A DNA stretch of 64,000 nucleotides, taken from positions 558,001-622,000 of the forward strand of contig NZ_JAJUKH010000001.1 of the NCBI RefSeq assembly GCF_021538675.1. Direction: 5' to 3'. How positions within the stretch are numbered: position 1 is the first letter of the stretch; every line of letters begins with the position of its first letter. The position numbers and the translations under genes were made by a program. The notes under the pieces are model-generated. The model searched no databases. It was not told where the DNA came from and saw nothing but the letters and a program-made list of their open reading frames with translations. Below, piece by piece: positions 17,899 through 27,502 of the stretch. The DNA is from Paenarthrobacter sp. AR 02. GTDB taxonomy: Bacteria > Actinomycetota > Actinomycetes > Actinomycetales > Micrococcaceae.

Positions 17899-20649
17899 GT
17901 GTCTGTAGGAGAAGAGACCTCACACATCCTCAGCGGGTTGACTGCCCAGCTGCCTGATCGTGATCCGGAAGAGACTGCTGAGTGGATTGAGTCCCTTGAT
18001 GCGTTGATCGCCGAGCAGGGTACTGAGCGTGCGCAGTTCATTATGCGGTCGTTGTTGCAGCGTGCTGGTGCCCGGTCGGTGGGTGTGCCGATGGTGACGA
18101 CCACTGATTATGTGAACACGATCCCGGTGGACCAGGAAGCGCCGTTCCCGGGGAACGAGGAGTTCGAGCGCCGGTATCGGGCGTATATGCGGTGGAACGC
18201 TGCGGTGATGGTTCATCGTGCGCAGCGCTCCGATATTGGTGTGGGTGGGCATATTTCCACTTATGCCGGTGCCGCGACCCTGTATGAGGTGGGGTTCAAC
18301 CACTTCTTCCGCGGTAAGGACCACCCTTCGGGCGGGGACCAGGTGTTCTTCCAAGGTCACGCGTCCCCGGGGATGTACGCCAGGGCGTTCATGGAAGGCC
18401 GCCTGAGCGAAGAGGACCTGGACGGGTTCCGTCAGGAGAAGTCCAAGGCCGGGCACGCCCTGTCCTCGTACCCGCACCCGCGCCTGATGCCTGATTTCTG
18501 GGAGTTCCCGACCGTGTCGATGGGTATCGGCCCGATGAACGCGATCTACCAGGCCCAGTCCAACCGGTACCTGCAGAACCGTGGGATCAAGGACACCTCG
18601 GACCAGCAGGTCTGGGCGTTCCTTGGTGACGGGGAAATGGACGAGCCCGAGTCCCGTGGCCTGCTCCAGCTCGCCGCGAACGAGAACCTGGACAACCTGA
18701 ACTTCGTGGTCAACTGCAACCTCCAGCGCCTGGACGGTCCCGTCCGCGGTAACGGCAAGATCATGCAGGAACTCGAAGCGTTCTTCCGCGGTGCGGGCTG
18801 GAACGTGATCAAGGTCGTCTGGGGCCGGGAGTGGGACTCCCTGCTCGAGGCCGACACCGACGGGGCGTTGGTGAAAATCATGAACGAAACCCCCGATGGT
18901 GACTACCAAACCTACAAAGCCGAGTCCGGCGGGTTCGTGCGGGAACACTTCTTCGGGAAGAACCCGGCCACCAAGGACATGGTCGCGGACCTGACCGACG
19001 AACAGATCTGGGGCCTCAAACGCGGCGGCCACGACTACCGCAAGGTCTACGCCGCCTATAAGGCAGCGGTCGAGTTCAAGGGCAAACCCACCGTGATCCT
19101 GGCCAAAACCGTCAAGGGCTACGGACTCGGACCCCACTTCGAGGGCCGCAACGCGACCCACCAAATGAAGAAACTGACCATGGAAGACCTCAAAGCCTTC
19201 CGTGACCACCTCCGGATCCCCATCAGCGACGAACAACTCGACGCGGACCTCTACCGGCCCCCGTACTACCACCCCGGCATGGACGCCCCGGAAATCCAAT
19301 ACCTCATGGAACGCCGGGCAGAACTCGGCGGGTTCGTCCCCGAACGCCGCCGCACCCACACCCCCGTGACCCTGCCCGACGCGAAATCCTACGACGTCGC
19401 CAAACGCGGCTCCGGGAAACAACAAGCCGCGACCACCATGGCCTTCGTGAGGCTCCTCAAAGACCTCATGCGCGACAAAAACTTCGGCGCACGCTTCGTG
19501 CCCGTCGTCCCGGACGAATCCCGGACCTTCGGCATGGACGCGTTCTTCCCGACCGCGAAAATCTACAACCCCAAAGGCCAGAACTACCTCTCCGTGGACC
19601 GCGACCTCGTCCTGGCCTACAAAGAATCACCCGCCGGACAACTGATCCACCCCGGCATCAACGAAGCCGGAGCCGTCGCAGCGTTCACCGCCGCCGGAAC
19701 CTCCTACGCCACCCACGGCGAACCCCTGGTCCCGATCTACGTGTTCTACTCCATGTTCGGCTTCCAACGCACCGGCGATTCCTTCTGGGCCGCAGCAGAC
19801 CAAATGACCCGCGGATTCATCATCGGCGCCACCGCAGGACGAACCACCCTCACCGGCGAAGGACTCCAACACGCCGACGGGCACTCCCCCATCCTGGCCT
19901 CCACCAACCCCGCCGTGCGCACCTACGACCCCGCCTACGGCTACGAAATCGGCCACATCATCCGCCACGGACTCGAACAAATGTACGGCGACGCATCAGA
20001 CGACAACAACGTGATGTACTACCTCACCGTCTACAACGAACCCATCACCCAACCCGCGGAACCCGAAAACCTCGACACCACCGCACTGATCAAGGGCATC
20101 TACCACCTCGCCCACGCCCCCGAAGGACCCACCAACCGGCCCACCGCGCAAATCCTCGCCTCCGGCGTCTCCGTCCCCTGGGCCCTCGAAGCCCAACGGA
20201 TCCTCGCCGAAGACTGGAACGTCGCAGCCGACGTCTGGTCCGTGACCTCCTGGAACGAACTCCGACGCGACGGACTCGCCGCCGAAGACCACGCCTTCCT
20301 CAACCCCGGCCAACCCGCACCCACCCCCTTCATCACCGAACAACTCGCAGGCACCACCGGACCCGTCATCGCCGTCACCGACTACATGAAAGCCGTCCCC
20401 GACCAAATCCGCCAATACATCCCCAACGACTTCGCATCCCTCGGAGCAGACGGCTTCGGCTTCTCCGACACCCGCCAAGCCGCACGCCGCTACTTCAAAA
20501 ACGACACCCACTCCATCGTCGCCAAAACCCTGCAGATGCTGGCGGCGAGGGGCGAAGTCGAGGAGGGCGCGCCGTCGTACGCCATTGACCGGTACAAGCT
20601 GCTTGACGTGAACGCCGGCACCACCGGGGGCGCGGGCGGCGACGCCTAA
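17899..20649 (+). CDS. aceE: Pyruvate dehydrogenase E1 component, homodimeric type
   Basis: A 916-residue thiamine-diphosphate enzyme that decarboxylates pyruvate and feeds acetyl groups to E2 of the pyruvate dehydrogenase complex. The ThDP fold is shown by [14 protein letters not shown] followed by [32 protein letters not shown] and [14 protein letters not shown] are typical of AceE. Length fits the family. The GTG at 17899 has AGAGAGG six bases upstream. No E2 or E3 gene is nearby. Codon use changes within the gene: G/T-ending codons dominate to about 18.5 kb, C/A-ending codons from about 18.9 to 20.5 kb, then back. It sits beside a purine/glyoxylate region, which could use its acetyl-CoA; whether this is the only aceE of the genome cannot be seen. 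Confidence 0.95.
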   Translation: MSVGEETSHILSGLTAQLPDRDPEETAEWIESLDALIAEQGTERAQFIMRSLLQRAGARSVGVPMVTTTDYVNTIPVDQEAPFPGNEEFERRYRAYMRWNAAVMVHRAQRSDIGVGGHISTYAGAATLYEVGFNHFFRGKDHPSGGDQVFFQGHASPGMYARAFMEGRLSEEDLDGFRQEKSKAGHALSSYPHPRLMPDFWEFPTVSMGIGPMNAIYQAQSNRYLQNRGIKDTSDQQVWAFLGDGEMDEPESRGLLQLAANENLDNLNFVVNCNLQRLDGPVRGNGKIMQELEAFFRGAGWNVIKVVWGREWDSLLEADTDGALVKIMNETPDGDYQTYKAESGGFVREHFFGKNPATKDMVADLTDEQIWGLKRGGHDYRKVYAAYKAAVEFKGKPTVILAKTVKGYGLGPHFEGRNATHQMKKLTMEDLKAFRDHLRIPISDEQLDADLYRPPYYHPGMDAPEIQYLMERRAELGGFVPERRRTHTPVTLPDAKSYDVAKRGSGKQQAATTMAFVRLLKDLMRDKNFGARFVPVVPDESRTFGMDAFFPTAKIYNPKGQNYLSVDRDLVLAYKESPAGQLIHPGINEAGAVAAFTAAGTSYATHGEPLVPIYVFYSMFGFQRTGDSFWAAADQMTRGFIIGATAGRTTLTGEGLQHADGHSPILASTNPAVRTYDPAYGYEIGHIIRHGLEQMYGDASDDNNVMYYLTVYNEPITQPAEPENLDTTALIKGIYHLAHAPEGPTNRPTAQILASGVSVPWALEAQRILAEDWNVAADVWSVTSWNELRRDGLAAEDHAFLNPGQPAPTPFITEQLAGTTGPVIAVTDYMKAVPDQIRQYIPNDFASLGADGFGFSDTRQAARRYFKNDTHSIVAKTLQMLAARGEVEEGAPSYAIDRYKLLDVNAGTTGGAGGDA

Positions 20650-20664
20650 CACCCCACAAAAACA

Positions 20665-20707
20665 ACAATCGGCGGCAGTGTTCATGATGAACACTGCCGC
20701 CGATTGT
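20665..20707. terminator. Very strong hairpin after aceE
   Basis: A perfect inverted repeat with 21-base arms around a single central base; the core GGCGGCAGTGTT / AACACTGCCGCC is shared with the hairpin at 37764-37804. Lies between convergent aceE and the DUF1508 gene. Confidence 0.75.
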
Positions 20708-20731
20708 CGTGTCCGAACCGGACGGGCAACG

Positions 20732-20923
20732 TCAGGTGCCCAGGTTCCTCCGGTCGACCACAAAGCCTGTAGCCGCGTTCTCGCGGACGGCGTTGATACC
20801 GGCTACCACGGCTTTGAGGTTCGGAAATTGTGGTGACACTGCCACTACCGTGCCATCGTCGGCCGTGAGCCGGAACCGGAATGAATTATTATCTGCTTTG
20901 AGAATTTCGAAAGTGCCCGCCAT
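20732..20923 (-). CDS. DUF1508 (YegP-like) protein
   Basis: A 63-residue protein of the YegP/DUF1508 family: MAGTFEILK, then FRFRLTADDGTVVAVSPQF and NAVRENA. These are small single- or double-repeat proteins of unknown role that often use an internal two-fold fold; this one has a single repeat. Start 20923 is preferred because the product then begins as in relatives (AAGGA lies upstream); the open frame could extend to 20995. Convergent with aceE. Confidence 0.75.
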   Translation of the reverse strand: MAGTFEILKADNNSFRFRLTADDGTVVAVSPQFPNLKAVVAGINAVRENAATGFVVDRRNLGT

Positions 20924-21109
20924 GATTCCCGTCCTTAACGCGTCGTTGCGTCCTCGAGCTGACTTCATAACTCCCTCATCGACCCTAACGGCCATTTCGC
21001 GGGGCCAAAAGCCCTACTCATCAGTAGTTTGAAACCGATATTGGTAGATCAAATGGAAAGCACTTCAGGAGCTAGAGACCGCATGCATGGCCGCGCGTAT
21101 GGTGAGGAT

Positions 21110-21718
21110 ATGACTCCATCCGAGACGCCCACCACGGGCGTCCTGCTCGCTGCGGGCGCCGGCACCCGCTTGGGGCGCGGCCCCAAAGCGCTGCTGCCCT
21201 TCCGTGGGCGCACGCTGGTGGAAGTACTCGCCGACACCCTTTTCGACGGCGGCTGCAGCGAAGTGGTGGTGGTTCTCGGAGCCGAAGCCGAGAACGTTCG
21301 GAACAGTACAGACCTGGGTGCGCACACCGTCGTCGAAAACCAGAATTGGGCCAAGGGGATGGCCGGTTCCTTCCGCGCGGGCATCGAAGCGGCAGCCCTT
21401 GGGAACAACATCATGGTGGCTTTGGTGGATCAGCCCGGGCTTACGCTGACAGCGGTGAGCAGGTTGCTGGGCAGCCATCGTCCAGGGCGGGTCACCGCAG
21501 CCGCCTACCCTGACGAGTCAGGAAGGCTGAAGCGCGGGCACCCGGTCATATTCGACGTCGGGCTTCGCGGGCAGGCCGCCGAGGCCGCCAATGGCGACAC
21601 CGGCGCGCGTGCATTCCTCAAGGCGCATCCGGGCCTGGTGGACCTGGTGGACTGCAGCGATTTGTGCTCGGGTAAGGACTTGGACACCAAGGATCAACTG
21701 CATCTTCTGGACGGATAG
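21110..21718 (+). CDS. MobA/MocA-like nucleotidyltransferase
   Basis: A protein of about 202 residues with the N-terminal nucleotide-binding motif VLLAAGAGTRLGRGPKALL and the VALVDQPGLT motif of MobA-like/CoxI-associated enzymes, which attach CMP or GMP to molybdopterin. The cofactor variant it would make is that used by xanthine dehydrogenase-type enzymes, and the xanthine dehydrogenase operon lies 0.5 kb downstream, convergent. The start is uncertain: ATG 21110 has GGTGAGG very close, ATG 21083 has AGGAG 11 bases away; both give the complete domain. Confidence 0.78.
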   Translation: MTPSETPTTGVLLAAGAGTRLGRGPKALLPFRGRTLVEVLADTLFDGGCSEVVVVLGAEAENVRNSTDLGAHTVVENQNWAKGMAGSFRAGIEAAALGNNIMVALVDQPGLTLTAVSRLLGSHRPGRVTAAAYPDESGRLKRGHPVIFDVGLRGQAAEAANGDTGARAFLKAHPGLVDLVDCSDLCSGKDLDTKDQLHLLDG

Positions 21719-21737
21719 CGGCAGGTACATTGGGTGC

Positions 21738-22196
21738 ATGATCCGCATCGAAACAGACGATCCTGCACGCCCGGACGTCCACCAGCTCCTCAGTGAACAC
21801 CTGGCAGACATGTTCGCCACTTCCCCTGCGGAAAGCGTCCATGCGCTGGATCATGCCGCGTTGTCCCACGAGTCCATCACGTTCTGGACTGCCCGGGAGG
21901 ATGGACAACTCCTGGGATCCGGTGCCTTGAAAGACCACGACGGTGGACTGGCCGAGATCAAGTCCATGCGCACCACGGCCAGCGCCCGCGGCCGGGGCGT
22001 GGCGACACTGATGCTGGAACACATCGTCGCCGACGCCCGAAACCGCGGGTACCAGCGGCTGTGCCTGGAAACGGGTACCGAGGATTACTTCGCCCCGGCA
22101 CGGCGTCTGTATCAAAGGCACGGCTTTACGGAGTGCGGGCCCTTTGCGGAGTACACCCTGGACCCGAACAGCGTCTTCATGGAGCTGCCCCTCTAA
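21738..22196 (+). CDS. GNAT-family N-acetyltransferase
   Basis: A 152-residue acetyltransferase of the GNAT superfamily. The acetyl-CoA-binding motif A is visible as KSMRTTASARGRGVATLMLEH-like segment (R-G-R-G-V-A), and the C-terminal LYQRHGFTECGPF is typical (similar to YpeA/PhnO-like small acetyltransferases). Substrate unknown. Starts 19 bp after the MobA-like gene in the same direction and ends 18 bp before the convergent xanthine dehydrogenase gene. Confidence 0.85.
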   Translation: MIRIETDDPARPDVHQLLSEHLADMFATSPAESVHALDHAALSHESITFWTAREDGQLLGSGALKDHDGGLAEIKSMRTTASARGRGVATLMLEHIVADARNRGYQRLCLETGTEDYFAPARRLYQRHGFTECGPFAEYTLDPNSVFMELPL

Positions 22197-22214
22197 CCCG
22201 ATTGGGCAGGCGGG

Positions 22215-25022
22215 CTACACGGAGGCTGGGCTACGGTCGCGGAGCGCCAGGTAGATCTTGTCCCGGGCGATGGGCAGCTCACCGAAACGGATCCCGGTAG
22301 CGTTGCGGATGGCATTGGCGAGCGCCGGTGCCACAGGATTGAACGGGCTCTCGCTCATGGACTTGGCGCCGAGCGGACCCGTGCTGTCATTGGTGGTGGC
22401 GAAGTAGACCTCACTCCTCGGTACATCCGCGAACGATGGAATGTGATACTGCCGCAGGATGTCTGTGGTGACTCGACCGGCGTCGTCCACTTTCACTTCC
22501 TCGTACAGCACCGCACCGAGGGCCTGTGCGATCCCGCCCTCGATCTGCCCACGGCACTGCCGCGGGTTGACCACCACACCGGCGTCGGCGGCCTGCACGC
22601 TCTGCAGGATCCGCAGCTCACCGGTCCCCGTGTTTACGGCAACCCGGAAGCCGTGGACGTTGAATGCCACCGAGCGCGGCGTTCCTTCCCAGTTGCCGTC
22701 GGTGGCGAGCCGGACGCCTTGCAGCCGGGCGGCGTCGACGATGTCCGTCATCTGCACGGTACGATCGCCGCACTGGACAGCGCCATCCACCAACCGGCAG
22801 TCCGCCAGCGCCACCCCTGTGAGCGAGGCCGCGACTGTCTGGATGCGGGTGGCCAGTTCCAGCGCCGCGCCGAGCGTCGCCTTGCCGGCAACCACCGTTC
22901 CCGCGGAGCCGAACGCACCGGTGTCGTGCTCCACCAGATCGGTATCGGACTGGCGCACGGTCACCTTGGACGCTGAGGTCGCCAACGCCGTGGCCGCCAG
23001 CTGCGCGTGCACCGTGGTGGTGCCGTTCCCGAATTCGGCAGTACCGACGTCGACGGCGAACCGGCCGTCCGCTTCCAGGCTCACCCGGGTGTGGGCGAAG
23101 TGGCCGCGGGGCGGGACGGTGTCGATCATGGACAGGGCCGAACCCTCTCCCACCACCCACTCCGGGCCGAGGTCATCAAGGCCGGCGGCCCGGTATCGTT
23201 CCTTCCCGCGGTCCAGGGCGTCGCGCACCAAGGCGATGCACTGATCCAGGCCGTAGCTGCCGTAGTGGACGTCTTCTTCGGGTTCCGGGGTTGTGGAGAG
23301 CATGTGGTCACCGGGGCGGACCATGTTCTTCAGCCGGAACTCCAGGGGATCCATGCCGATACCCACGGCCAGCTCATCAATCGCCGACTCGATGGCAAAG
23401 ATCATCTGGCTCAGCCCGTAGCCACGGAAGGCCCCGGCGGGAACCGTGTTGGTGTAGACGGCGTGGGCGTCCACTTTCTTGTTCACGCACTTGTACACGC
23501 CCAACGACTCCCCGCAGCCGTGGAACATCACGCCGGGAGCGTGGTTTCCGTAGGCGCCGGTGTTGGTCAGGACGTTCAACTGCAGGGCCGTCAGGTATCC
23601 GTCCTTGTTGGCACCGGCTTTGAGGTGGATGGTGAAGGGGTGGCGGGTGGTGGTTGCCGTGAACTGCTCGGTCCGTGTGAACTCCAACTGCACGGGACGC
23701 TTCAGTGCGAGAGTCGCCAAAGCCACTAAATCTTCGGTGAGTACTTCCTGCTTTCCACCAAAACCACCTCCGACCCGGCCTGCCACCACACGTACGGTCT
23801 CCGGTGCCAGGTTGAACAACCTGCTCAACGTCCGCTTCACCAGGAACGGGACCTGGGTGGAGGAACGGACAACCAAACGGCCTTCCTCATCGAGCCAGGA
23901 GATGGACGAATGGGTTTCCATGGCTACGTGCTGCACCCGCTGGGTCTTGTATGTGTGCTCGTGGATGTAGTCCGCGGCGGCGAAGCCATCCTCCACGCTG
24001 CCCAGTTCCGCATGAACCTCGGCCACAACGTTCTGGAGTGGCCTGGAAATGCGGGACTCGGCTCCGTCTTTCTCGCCGTGAATCGCCGGGGCACCGGGAA
24101 GGATGGCTTCCTGGGGTGTGAAAACGGGTTCAAGGATCTCGTACTCCACGGCCAATGCACGTGCTCCGGCTTCGGCCGCTCCCACGGATTCGGCCACCAC
24201 CGCGGCCACTCGCTGCCCGATGAACCGCACCACATTGTCCAGGACTCGGGTGTCATCGGGGTCGTCGGTGTAATTCTCATGTTGGGCCGTGGAGAAGAGC
24301 TGCTGCGGTGCGTCCTCGTACGTGAACACTGCAACTACGCCCGGCACCGCCAACGCCGGGGCCTTGTCAATGGAAACGATCCGGGCGTGCGGATGCGGCG
24401 AGCGCGCCACTTTGAGGTGCAGCAAGCCGGGGAGTTGCTCCGCCGGAACATCCAAGGCATACCGGGCGGTTCCCGTGATCACGGCGTCGCTTGCCAGGGC
24501 GGGAACGTTATCGCCAAGTTGGCCGGGGGTCGCCTCCACAGCAGCAGGCGACTTTGCCCCTGAAACGTCCGCTCCGGCGTCGTGCGTGTGATCAGCGCCG
24601 TGGCCACAGACTGCGTCCGCAATGGAGCGGTAGCCGGTGCATCGGCACAGGTTTCCCTTCAGGTTCCGGGGCAGGTTGGCGCGTTGCTCGTCGTCGAAGG
24701 TCGCGGCGGTCATCATCATGCCTGCGGTACAGAAACCGCACTGGAAACCCTGCCCCGCGTTGAACTGCTCCTGCACAGGGTGGAGCTGTCCGTCCTTGGC
24801 GAGGCCCTCGATGGTGGTGACCGCCTTGCCTTCGGCGCGGACGGCCGGGTAGATGCAGCTGTGCACGGGAGCTCCGTCGACGTGGACGGTGCACGCTCCG
24901 CAGTCGCCGCCGTCGCAGCCCTTCTTGACGCCGAAGTTGCCCTCCTCCCGCAGGAAGGTGCGCAGGCATTGGCCTGGACGGGGTGTGGCCTGCGAAGCAG
25001 CGCCGTTGATCTCAATTGCCAT
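22215..25022 (-). CDS. Xanthine dehydrogenase, fused [2Fe-2S] and molybdopterin subunit
   Basis: A 935-residue protein oxidising hypoxanthine/xanthine toward urate. Residues 1 to about 150 are the ferredoxin-like and second [2Fe-2S] domains, with cysteines in GCDGGDCGACTVHVDG, HSC and QCGFCTAGM ... LCRCTGYRS. The remaining part is the molybdenum subunit, with GRVGGGFGGKQEV and, near the C-terminus, GAKSMSESPFNP carrying the Glu at the position of the base of xanthine oxidases. Fusion of the two subunits is less usual in bacteria, where small and large subunits are often separate. ATG 25022 is preferred (AAGGAGG six bases upstream). The FAD subunit gene overlaps its start by 11 bp, and XdhC lies upstream, giving an operon XdhC-FAD-FeS/Mo. 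Other molybdenum hydroxylases remain possible, but the context favours purines. Confidence 0.9.
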   Translation of the reverse strand: MAIEINGAASQATPRPGQCLRTFLREEGNFGVKKGCDGGDCGACTVHVDGAPVHSCIYPAVRAEGKAVTTIEGLAKDGQLHPVQEQFNAGQGFQCGFCTAGMMMTAATFDDEQRANLPRNLKGNLCRCTGYRSIADAVCGHGADHTHDAGADVSGAKSPAAVEATPGQLGDNVPALASDAVITGTARYALDVPAEQLPGLLHLKVARSPHPHARIVSIDKAPALAVPGVVAVFTYEDAPQQLFSTAQHENYTDDPDDTRVLDNVVRFIGQRVAAVVAESVGAAEAGARALAVEYEILEPVFTPQEAILPGAPAIHGEKDGAESRISRPLQNVVAEVHAELGSVEDGFAAADYIHEHTYKTQRVQHVAMETHSSISWLDEEGRLVVRSSTQVPFLVKRTLSRLFNLAPETVRVVAGRVGGGFGGKQEVLTEDLVALATLALKRPVQLEFTRTEQFTATTTRHPFTIHLKAGANKDGYLTALQLNVLTNTGAYGNHAPGVMFHGCGESLGVYKCVNKKVDAHAVYTNTVPAGAFRGYGLSQMIFAIESAIDELAVGIGMDPLEFRLKNMVRPGDHMLSTTPEPEEDVHYGSYGLDQCIALVRDALDRGKERYRAAGLDDLGPEWVVGEGSALSMIDTVPPRGHFAHTRVSLEADGRFAVDVGTAEFGNGTTTVHAQLAATALATSASKVTVRQSDTDLVEHDTGAFGSAGTVVAGKATLGAALELATRIQTVAASLTGVALADCRLVDGAVQCGDRTVQMTDIVDAARLQGVRLATDGNWEGTPRSVAFNVHGFRVAVNTGTGELRILQSVQAADAGVVVNPRQCRGQIEGGIAQALGAVLYEEVKVDDAGRVTTDILRQYHIPSFADVPRSEVYFATTNDSTGPLGAKSMSESPFNPVAPALANAIRNATGIRFGELPIARDKIYLALRDRSPASV

Positions 25023-25947
25023 GGGAGGCCTCCTTCTGGGTGCCTGGGATGTCGGGTTGCGTGGACGGCTGGGGCGACGTGGCATGCGGCGGCCAGAAAT
25101 CGCCGGAGACAGTCATCGACTCGTCCATCAACTCCGCGCGTATCTCCTCCGCCAGCTTCAGCGTCATGTCACGGCGCCAGGCCGGCAAACCGTGGATATC
25201 GTCGTGGTAGAGCGGCCAGGGAATGGAATGTTCGACGGCGTCGGCCAGCGTCCGCGCGTCCGGAACCTTCCCGGCCGGGAACCTGAGCTGCACCGGGCGC
25301 TTGGTCGAAGCAGTCACCGTGATGACCAAGCCGAAGACGGGATCGAGCCTGCCAATCAGCAGTACACCGGAGCGGCCAAGGTTGCTCAGCGACAAGCGCC
25401 TGAATGCTACGCGCGCCGAGAGTGCCTCGGCGGGGAGATGGATGCTGCGGAGCAACTCCCCCGGGGCCAGGACGGTTTGCATATCGCCGGTCACAAAGTC
25501 GGCAACCGGGACCGTGCGGCTGGAACCGTCCGGGCTGAGGATGGTGGCGACGCCGTCGAGTCCGGCGCATAGCGACGTCATGGGTCCTGCGGGTAAGCCC
25601 GTGCAGATGTTGCCGCCCACAGTGGACATGTTCCAGATTTTGAAGGACGCCACGAACGAGTCGCAGCTGGGCCGGATCAGAGCCAGCCCGGGCCATTCGC
25701 GGTGGGCTGCTTCTTCGCTGGCCGGCAAGGCGTAGAGCTCGGCCACGGTGCAGGTGGCAGCCAGTTCGATACCGTCGTCGGTCACGGTCACAGCGGGCCA
25801 GTTGGCTTCGCCGAGGTCGAGGAGCCGTTTGAGGACGGTGCTTCCGTAGGAGAAAAGGACCGTGCCGCCGGCGAGCCAGGCATCGCCGTCGCGCCACAGG
25901 GCCGGGTCCGTCGTGGGCACCACGGCCTCGATGGTGTTCATGTCCAT
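25012..25947 (-). CDS. Xanthine dehydrogenase FAD-binding subunit
   Basis: A 311-residue FAD-binding (CoxM/XdhB-like) subunit, passing electrons from the Fe-S clusters to NAD. FAD-binding features: WLAGGTVLFSYG near the N-terminus (usually AGGT) and WNMSTVGGNICTGLPAGP (TxGGN). The start at 25947 has AGGAGG four bases upstream; an open frame continues upstream to 26601 but that part lies inside xdhC on the same strand in another frame. Its start overlaps the end of xdhC by 10 bp and its end overlaps the next gene by 11 bp, so the three genes are translationally coupled. Confidence 0.9.
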   Translation of the reverse strand: MDMNTIEAVVPTTDPALWRDGDAWLAGGTVLFSYGSTVLKRLLDLGEANWPAVTVTDDGIELAATCTVAELYALPASEEAAHREWPGLALIRPSCDSFVASFKIWNMSTVGGNICTGLPAGPMTSLCAGLDGVATILSPDGSSRTVPVADFVTGDMQTVLAPGELLRSIHLPAEALSARVAFRRLSLSNLGRSGVLLIGRLDPVFGLVITVTASTKRPVQLRFPAGKVPDARTLADAVEHSIPWPLYHDDIHGLPAWRRDMTLKLAEEIRAELMDESMTVSGDFWPPHATSPQPSTQPDIPGTQKEASHGN

Positions 25948-27173
25948 GGGTCCTCCTGGGTGAGGTGTTGAGGTGCTGGGTGAATCGGGCCGGTGCCGTC
26001 TTTGAGGGACGGGAAACCGGGTGTGCTGTGCGCTTCGCGGGTTCCGGGTCCGCGCTCCGCGATGATCTCGGCCGTAATGGAGACCGCCACCTCTGCTGGT
26101 GTCACGGCACCAAGGGTCAGGCCGATGGGTGAGTGCAGCCGCGCCAAGGACTCTGAGGAAGTGCCTGCCTCGAGGAGGGCATCGACCCGTTGGCGGTGGC
26201 TCCGGCGCGAACCCATCGCGCCAACGTAGGCCAGGTTGAGGAGGAGGGCAGTCTCCAGCAAGGGGATGTCGAACTTGGGATCGTGGGTCAGGACGCAGAC
26301 CACGGTCCGGGAGTCGATCCGTCCCGCTGCGGCCTCTGCTTCGAGGTAGCGGTGGGGCCAGTCCGTCACCACCTGGTCGGCTCCGGCGAAGCGACTTTGT
26401 TGAGTGAAGGCCGGCCGGGCGTCGCACAATGTGACGTCGTAGCCAAGCAGTTGTCCAGCGGGAAGCAACGCGGCACCAAAGTCGTTGGCGCCAAAGACCA
26501 GCATCCTCGCTGCCGGCAACCTGCTTTCGACCAACAAGGTGATGGGTTGAGGTTCGTCCTTTTCCCGGGGCGGCGCAGCCAACCTCTCGGTTGTTACCCA
26601 CCCATCGATGCAGCCCTCGGGCGGGGCCAGCCGGACCAGGCCTGCGCGGCCCCCTTGGAGGAGGGGCTCCACTTGGGCGGCTGCCGCGAAAAGGGTAGCC
26701 GGGTGGTCCCCGACCAGTCTGGCCAGTTCCTCCGATTCCATGGCACGGAACCGTGAGGGATCATCCACCACCATGACTCCACCACCGGCATCAAGGCGGC
26801 GGATGAGTGCGCCAGGGCGTCGGGTTTCGGCCAGCATCGAGAGTTCGGGCGAGCCTTCCTGCAGCGGCTGGATGTGGACTTCCAGTTCCCCTCCACAGGT
26901 GAGTCCCACCGCGAACGCGTCCTCGGGACTGAAGCCGAAGGACTCAAGGCGGGGGCCGCCGTCGCGCATTGCCTCCAAGGCCGCTTCCACCACGGCACCC
27001 TCCACGCAGCCGCCGGACAAGCTGCCCAAAATTTCGCCGTGTTCGGAGACCATCATGGACGTCCCCAAGGGCCGCGGCACGGAGCCGCCGGTCCCTACGA
27101 TCGTGGCCACAGCGCATCGTTGGCCGGAGACCGCCGTCCGCCAGCCGCCCAGTGAAGGCATCAGATCCAGCAT
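25938..27173 (-). CDS. xdhC: XdhC/CoxI-family molybdenum cofactor insertion protein
   Basis: A 411-residue XdhC/CoxI protein, which binds sulfurated molybdenum cofactor and inserts it into xanthine dehydrogenase. The N-terminal domain has VATIVGTGGSVPRPLGTSM and LSGGCVEGAVVE (Cys of the SGGCVE motif); the C-terminal Rossmann domain has VFGANDFGAALLP, TDWPHRYLE and VGAMGSRRSHRQRVD. First gene of the xdh operon; its upstream region (27174-27310) has no palindrome of the type found near the other purine genes. Confidence 0.9.
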   Translation of the reverse strand: MLDLMPSLGGWRTAVSGQRCAVATIVGTGGSVPRPLGTSMMVSEHGEILGSLSGGCVEGAVVEAALEAMRDGGPRLESFGFSPEDAFAVGLTCGGELEVHIQPLQEGSPELSMLAETRRPGALIRRLDAGGGVMVVDDPSRFRAMESEELARLVGDHPATLFAAAAQVEPLLQGGRAGLVRLAPPEGCIDGWVTTERLAAPPREKDEPQPITLLVESRLPAARMLVFGANDFGAALLPAGQLLGYDVTLCDARPAFTQQSRFAGADQVVTDWPHRYLEAEAAAGRIDSRTVVCVLTHDPKFDIPLLETALLLNLAYVGAMGSRRSHRQRVDALLEAGTSSESLARLHSPIGLTLGAVTPAEVAVSITAEIIAERGPGTREAHSTPGFPSLKDGTGPIHPAPQHLTQEDPWT

Positions 27174-27314
27174 GGCAACACATCCTTATTCCAGGTGTCC
27201 GTGCCGGGTGGCCCGGCCGGAGCAGTGCGCGATCTTGCCCCATGTTCTCATTCGCAGAGGCTGTTGAGGGGCAGTCGCGGCTGTTCGGTAAAAGTTCAGT
27301 CAGTAAGAGTTCAT

Positions 27315-27356
27315 AGGAACGGGGGCAAGGGCTTCATCTCCCTGCCCCCGTTCCCT
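27315..27356 (-). terminator. Second terminator behind purine permease
   Basis: Stem AGGAACGGGGGCA / TGCCCCCGTTCCCT on either side of a 15-base loop. Confidence 0.6.
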
Positions 27357-27380
27357 GACGGAGCACCGACACCCTGCCGC

Positions 27381-27423
27381 CGCCCGCCGTCGTGCCTGTT
27401 TTCAGGGACGACGACGGCGGGCG
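27381..27423 (-). terminator. First terminator behind purine permease
   Basis: Perfect stem CGCCCGCCGTCGT / ACGACGGCGGGCG, about 80 bp beyond the permease stop codon. Confidence 0.65.
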
Positions 27424-27502
27424 CCTATTCGTGCGGAAGGAACCGGGGACCGTCGATCTGAGTGCCGGATGATGACCCGCCGGCGCGGGCTGGGGTTCCT
27501 GG

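Larger units (their letters stand above)
27174..27502. other. Intergenic region between purine permease and xdh operon
   Basis: Holds two strong hairpins (27315-27356 and 27381-27423) that terminate the upstream permease transcript; the remaining about 140 bp (27174-27314) must contain the xdh promoter. No small gene or palindromic operator seen. Confidence 0.6.

Noticed and set aside
17920..19425. A 501-codon open frame opposite aceE
   Set aside because: Mirror of conserved aceE codons; no recognisable domain and no ribosome site.
25948..26601. N-terminal extension of the xanthine dehydrogenase FAD subunit
   Set aside because: The extension would overlap xdhC on the same strand in another frame, and its residues match no domain; a good ribosome site supports 25947.
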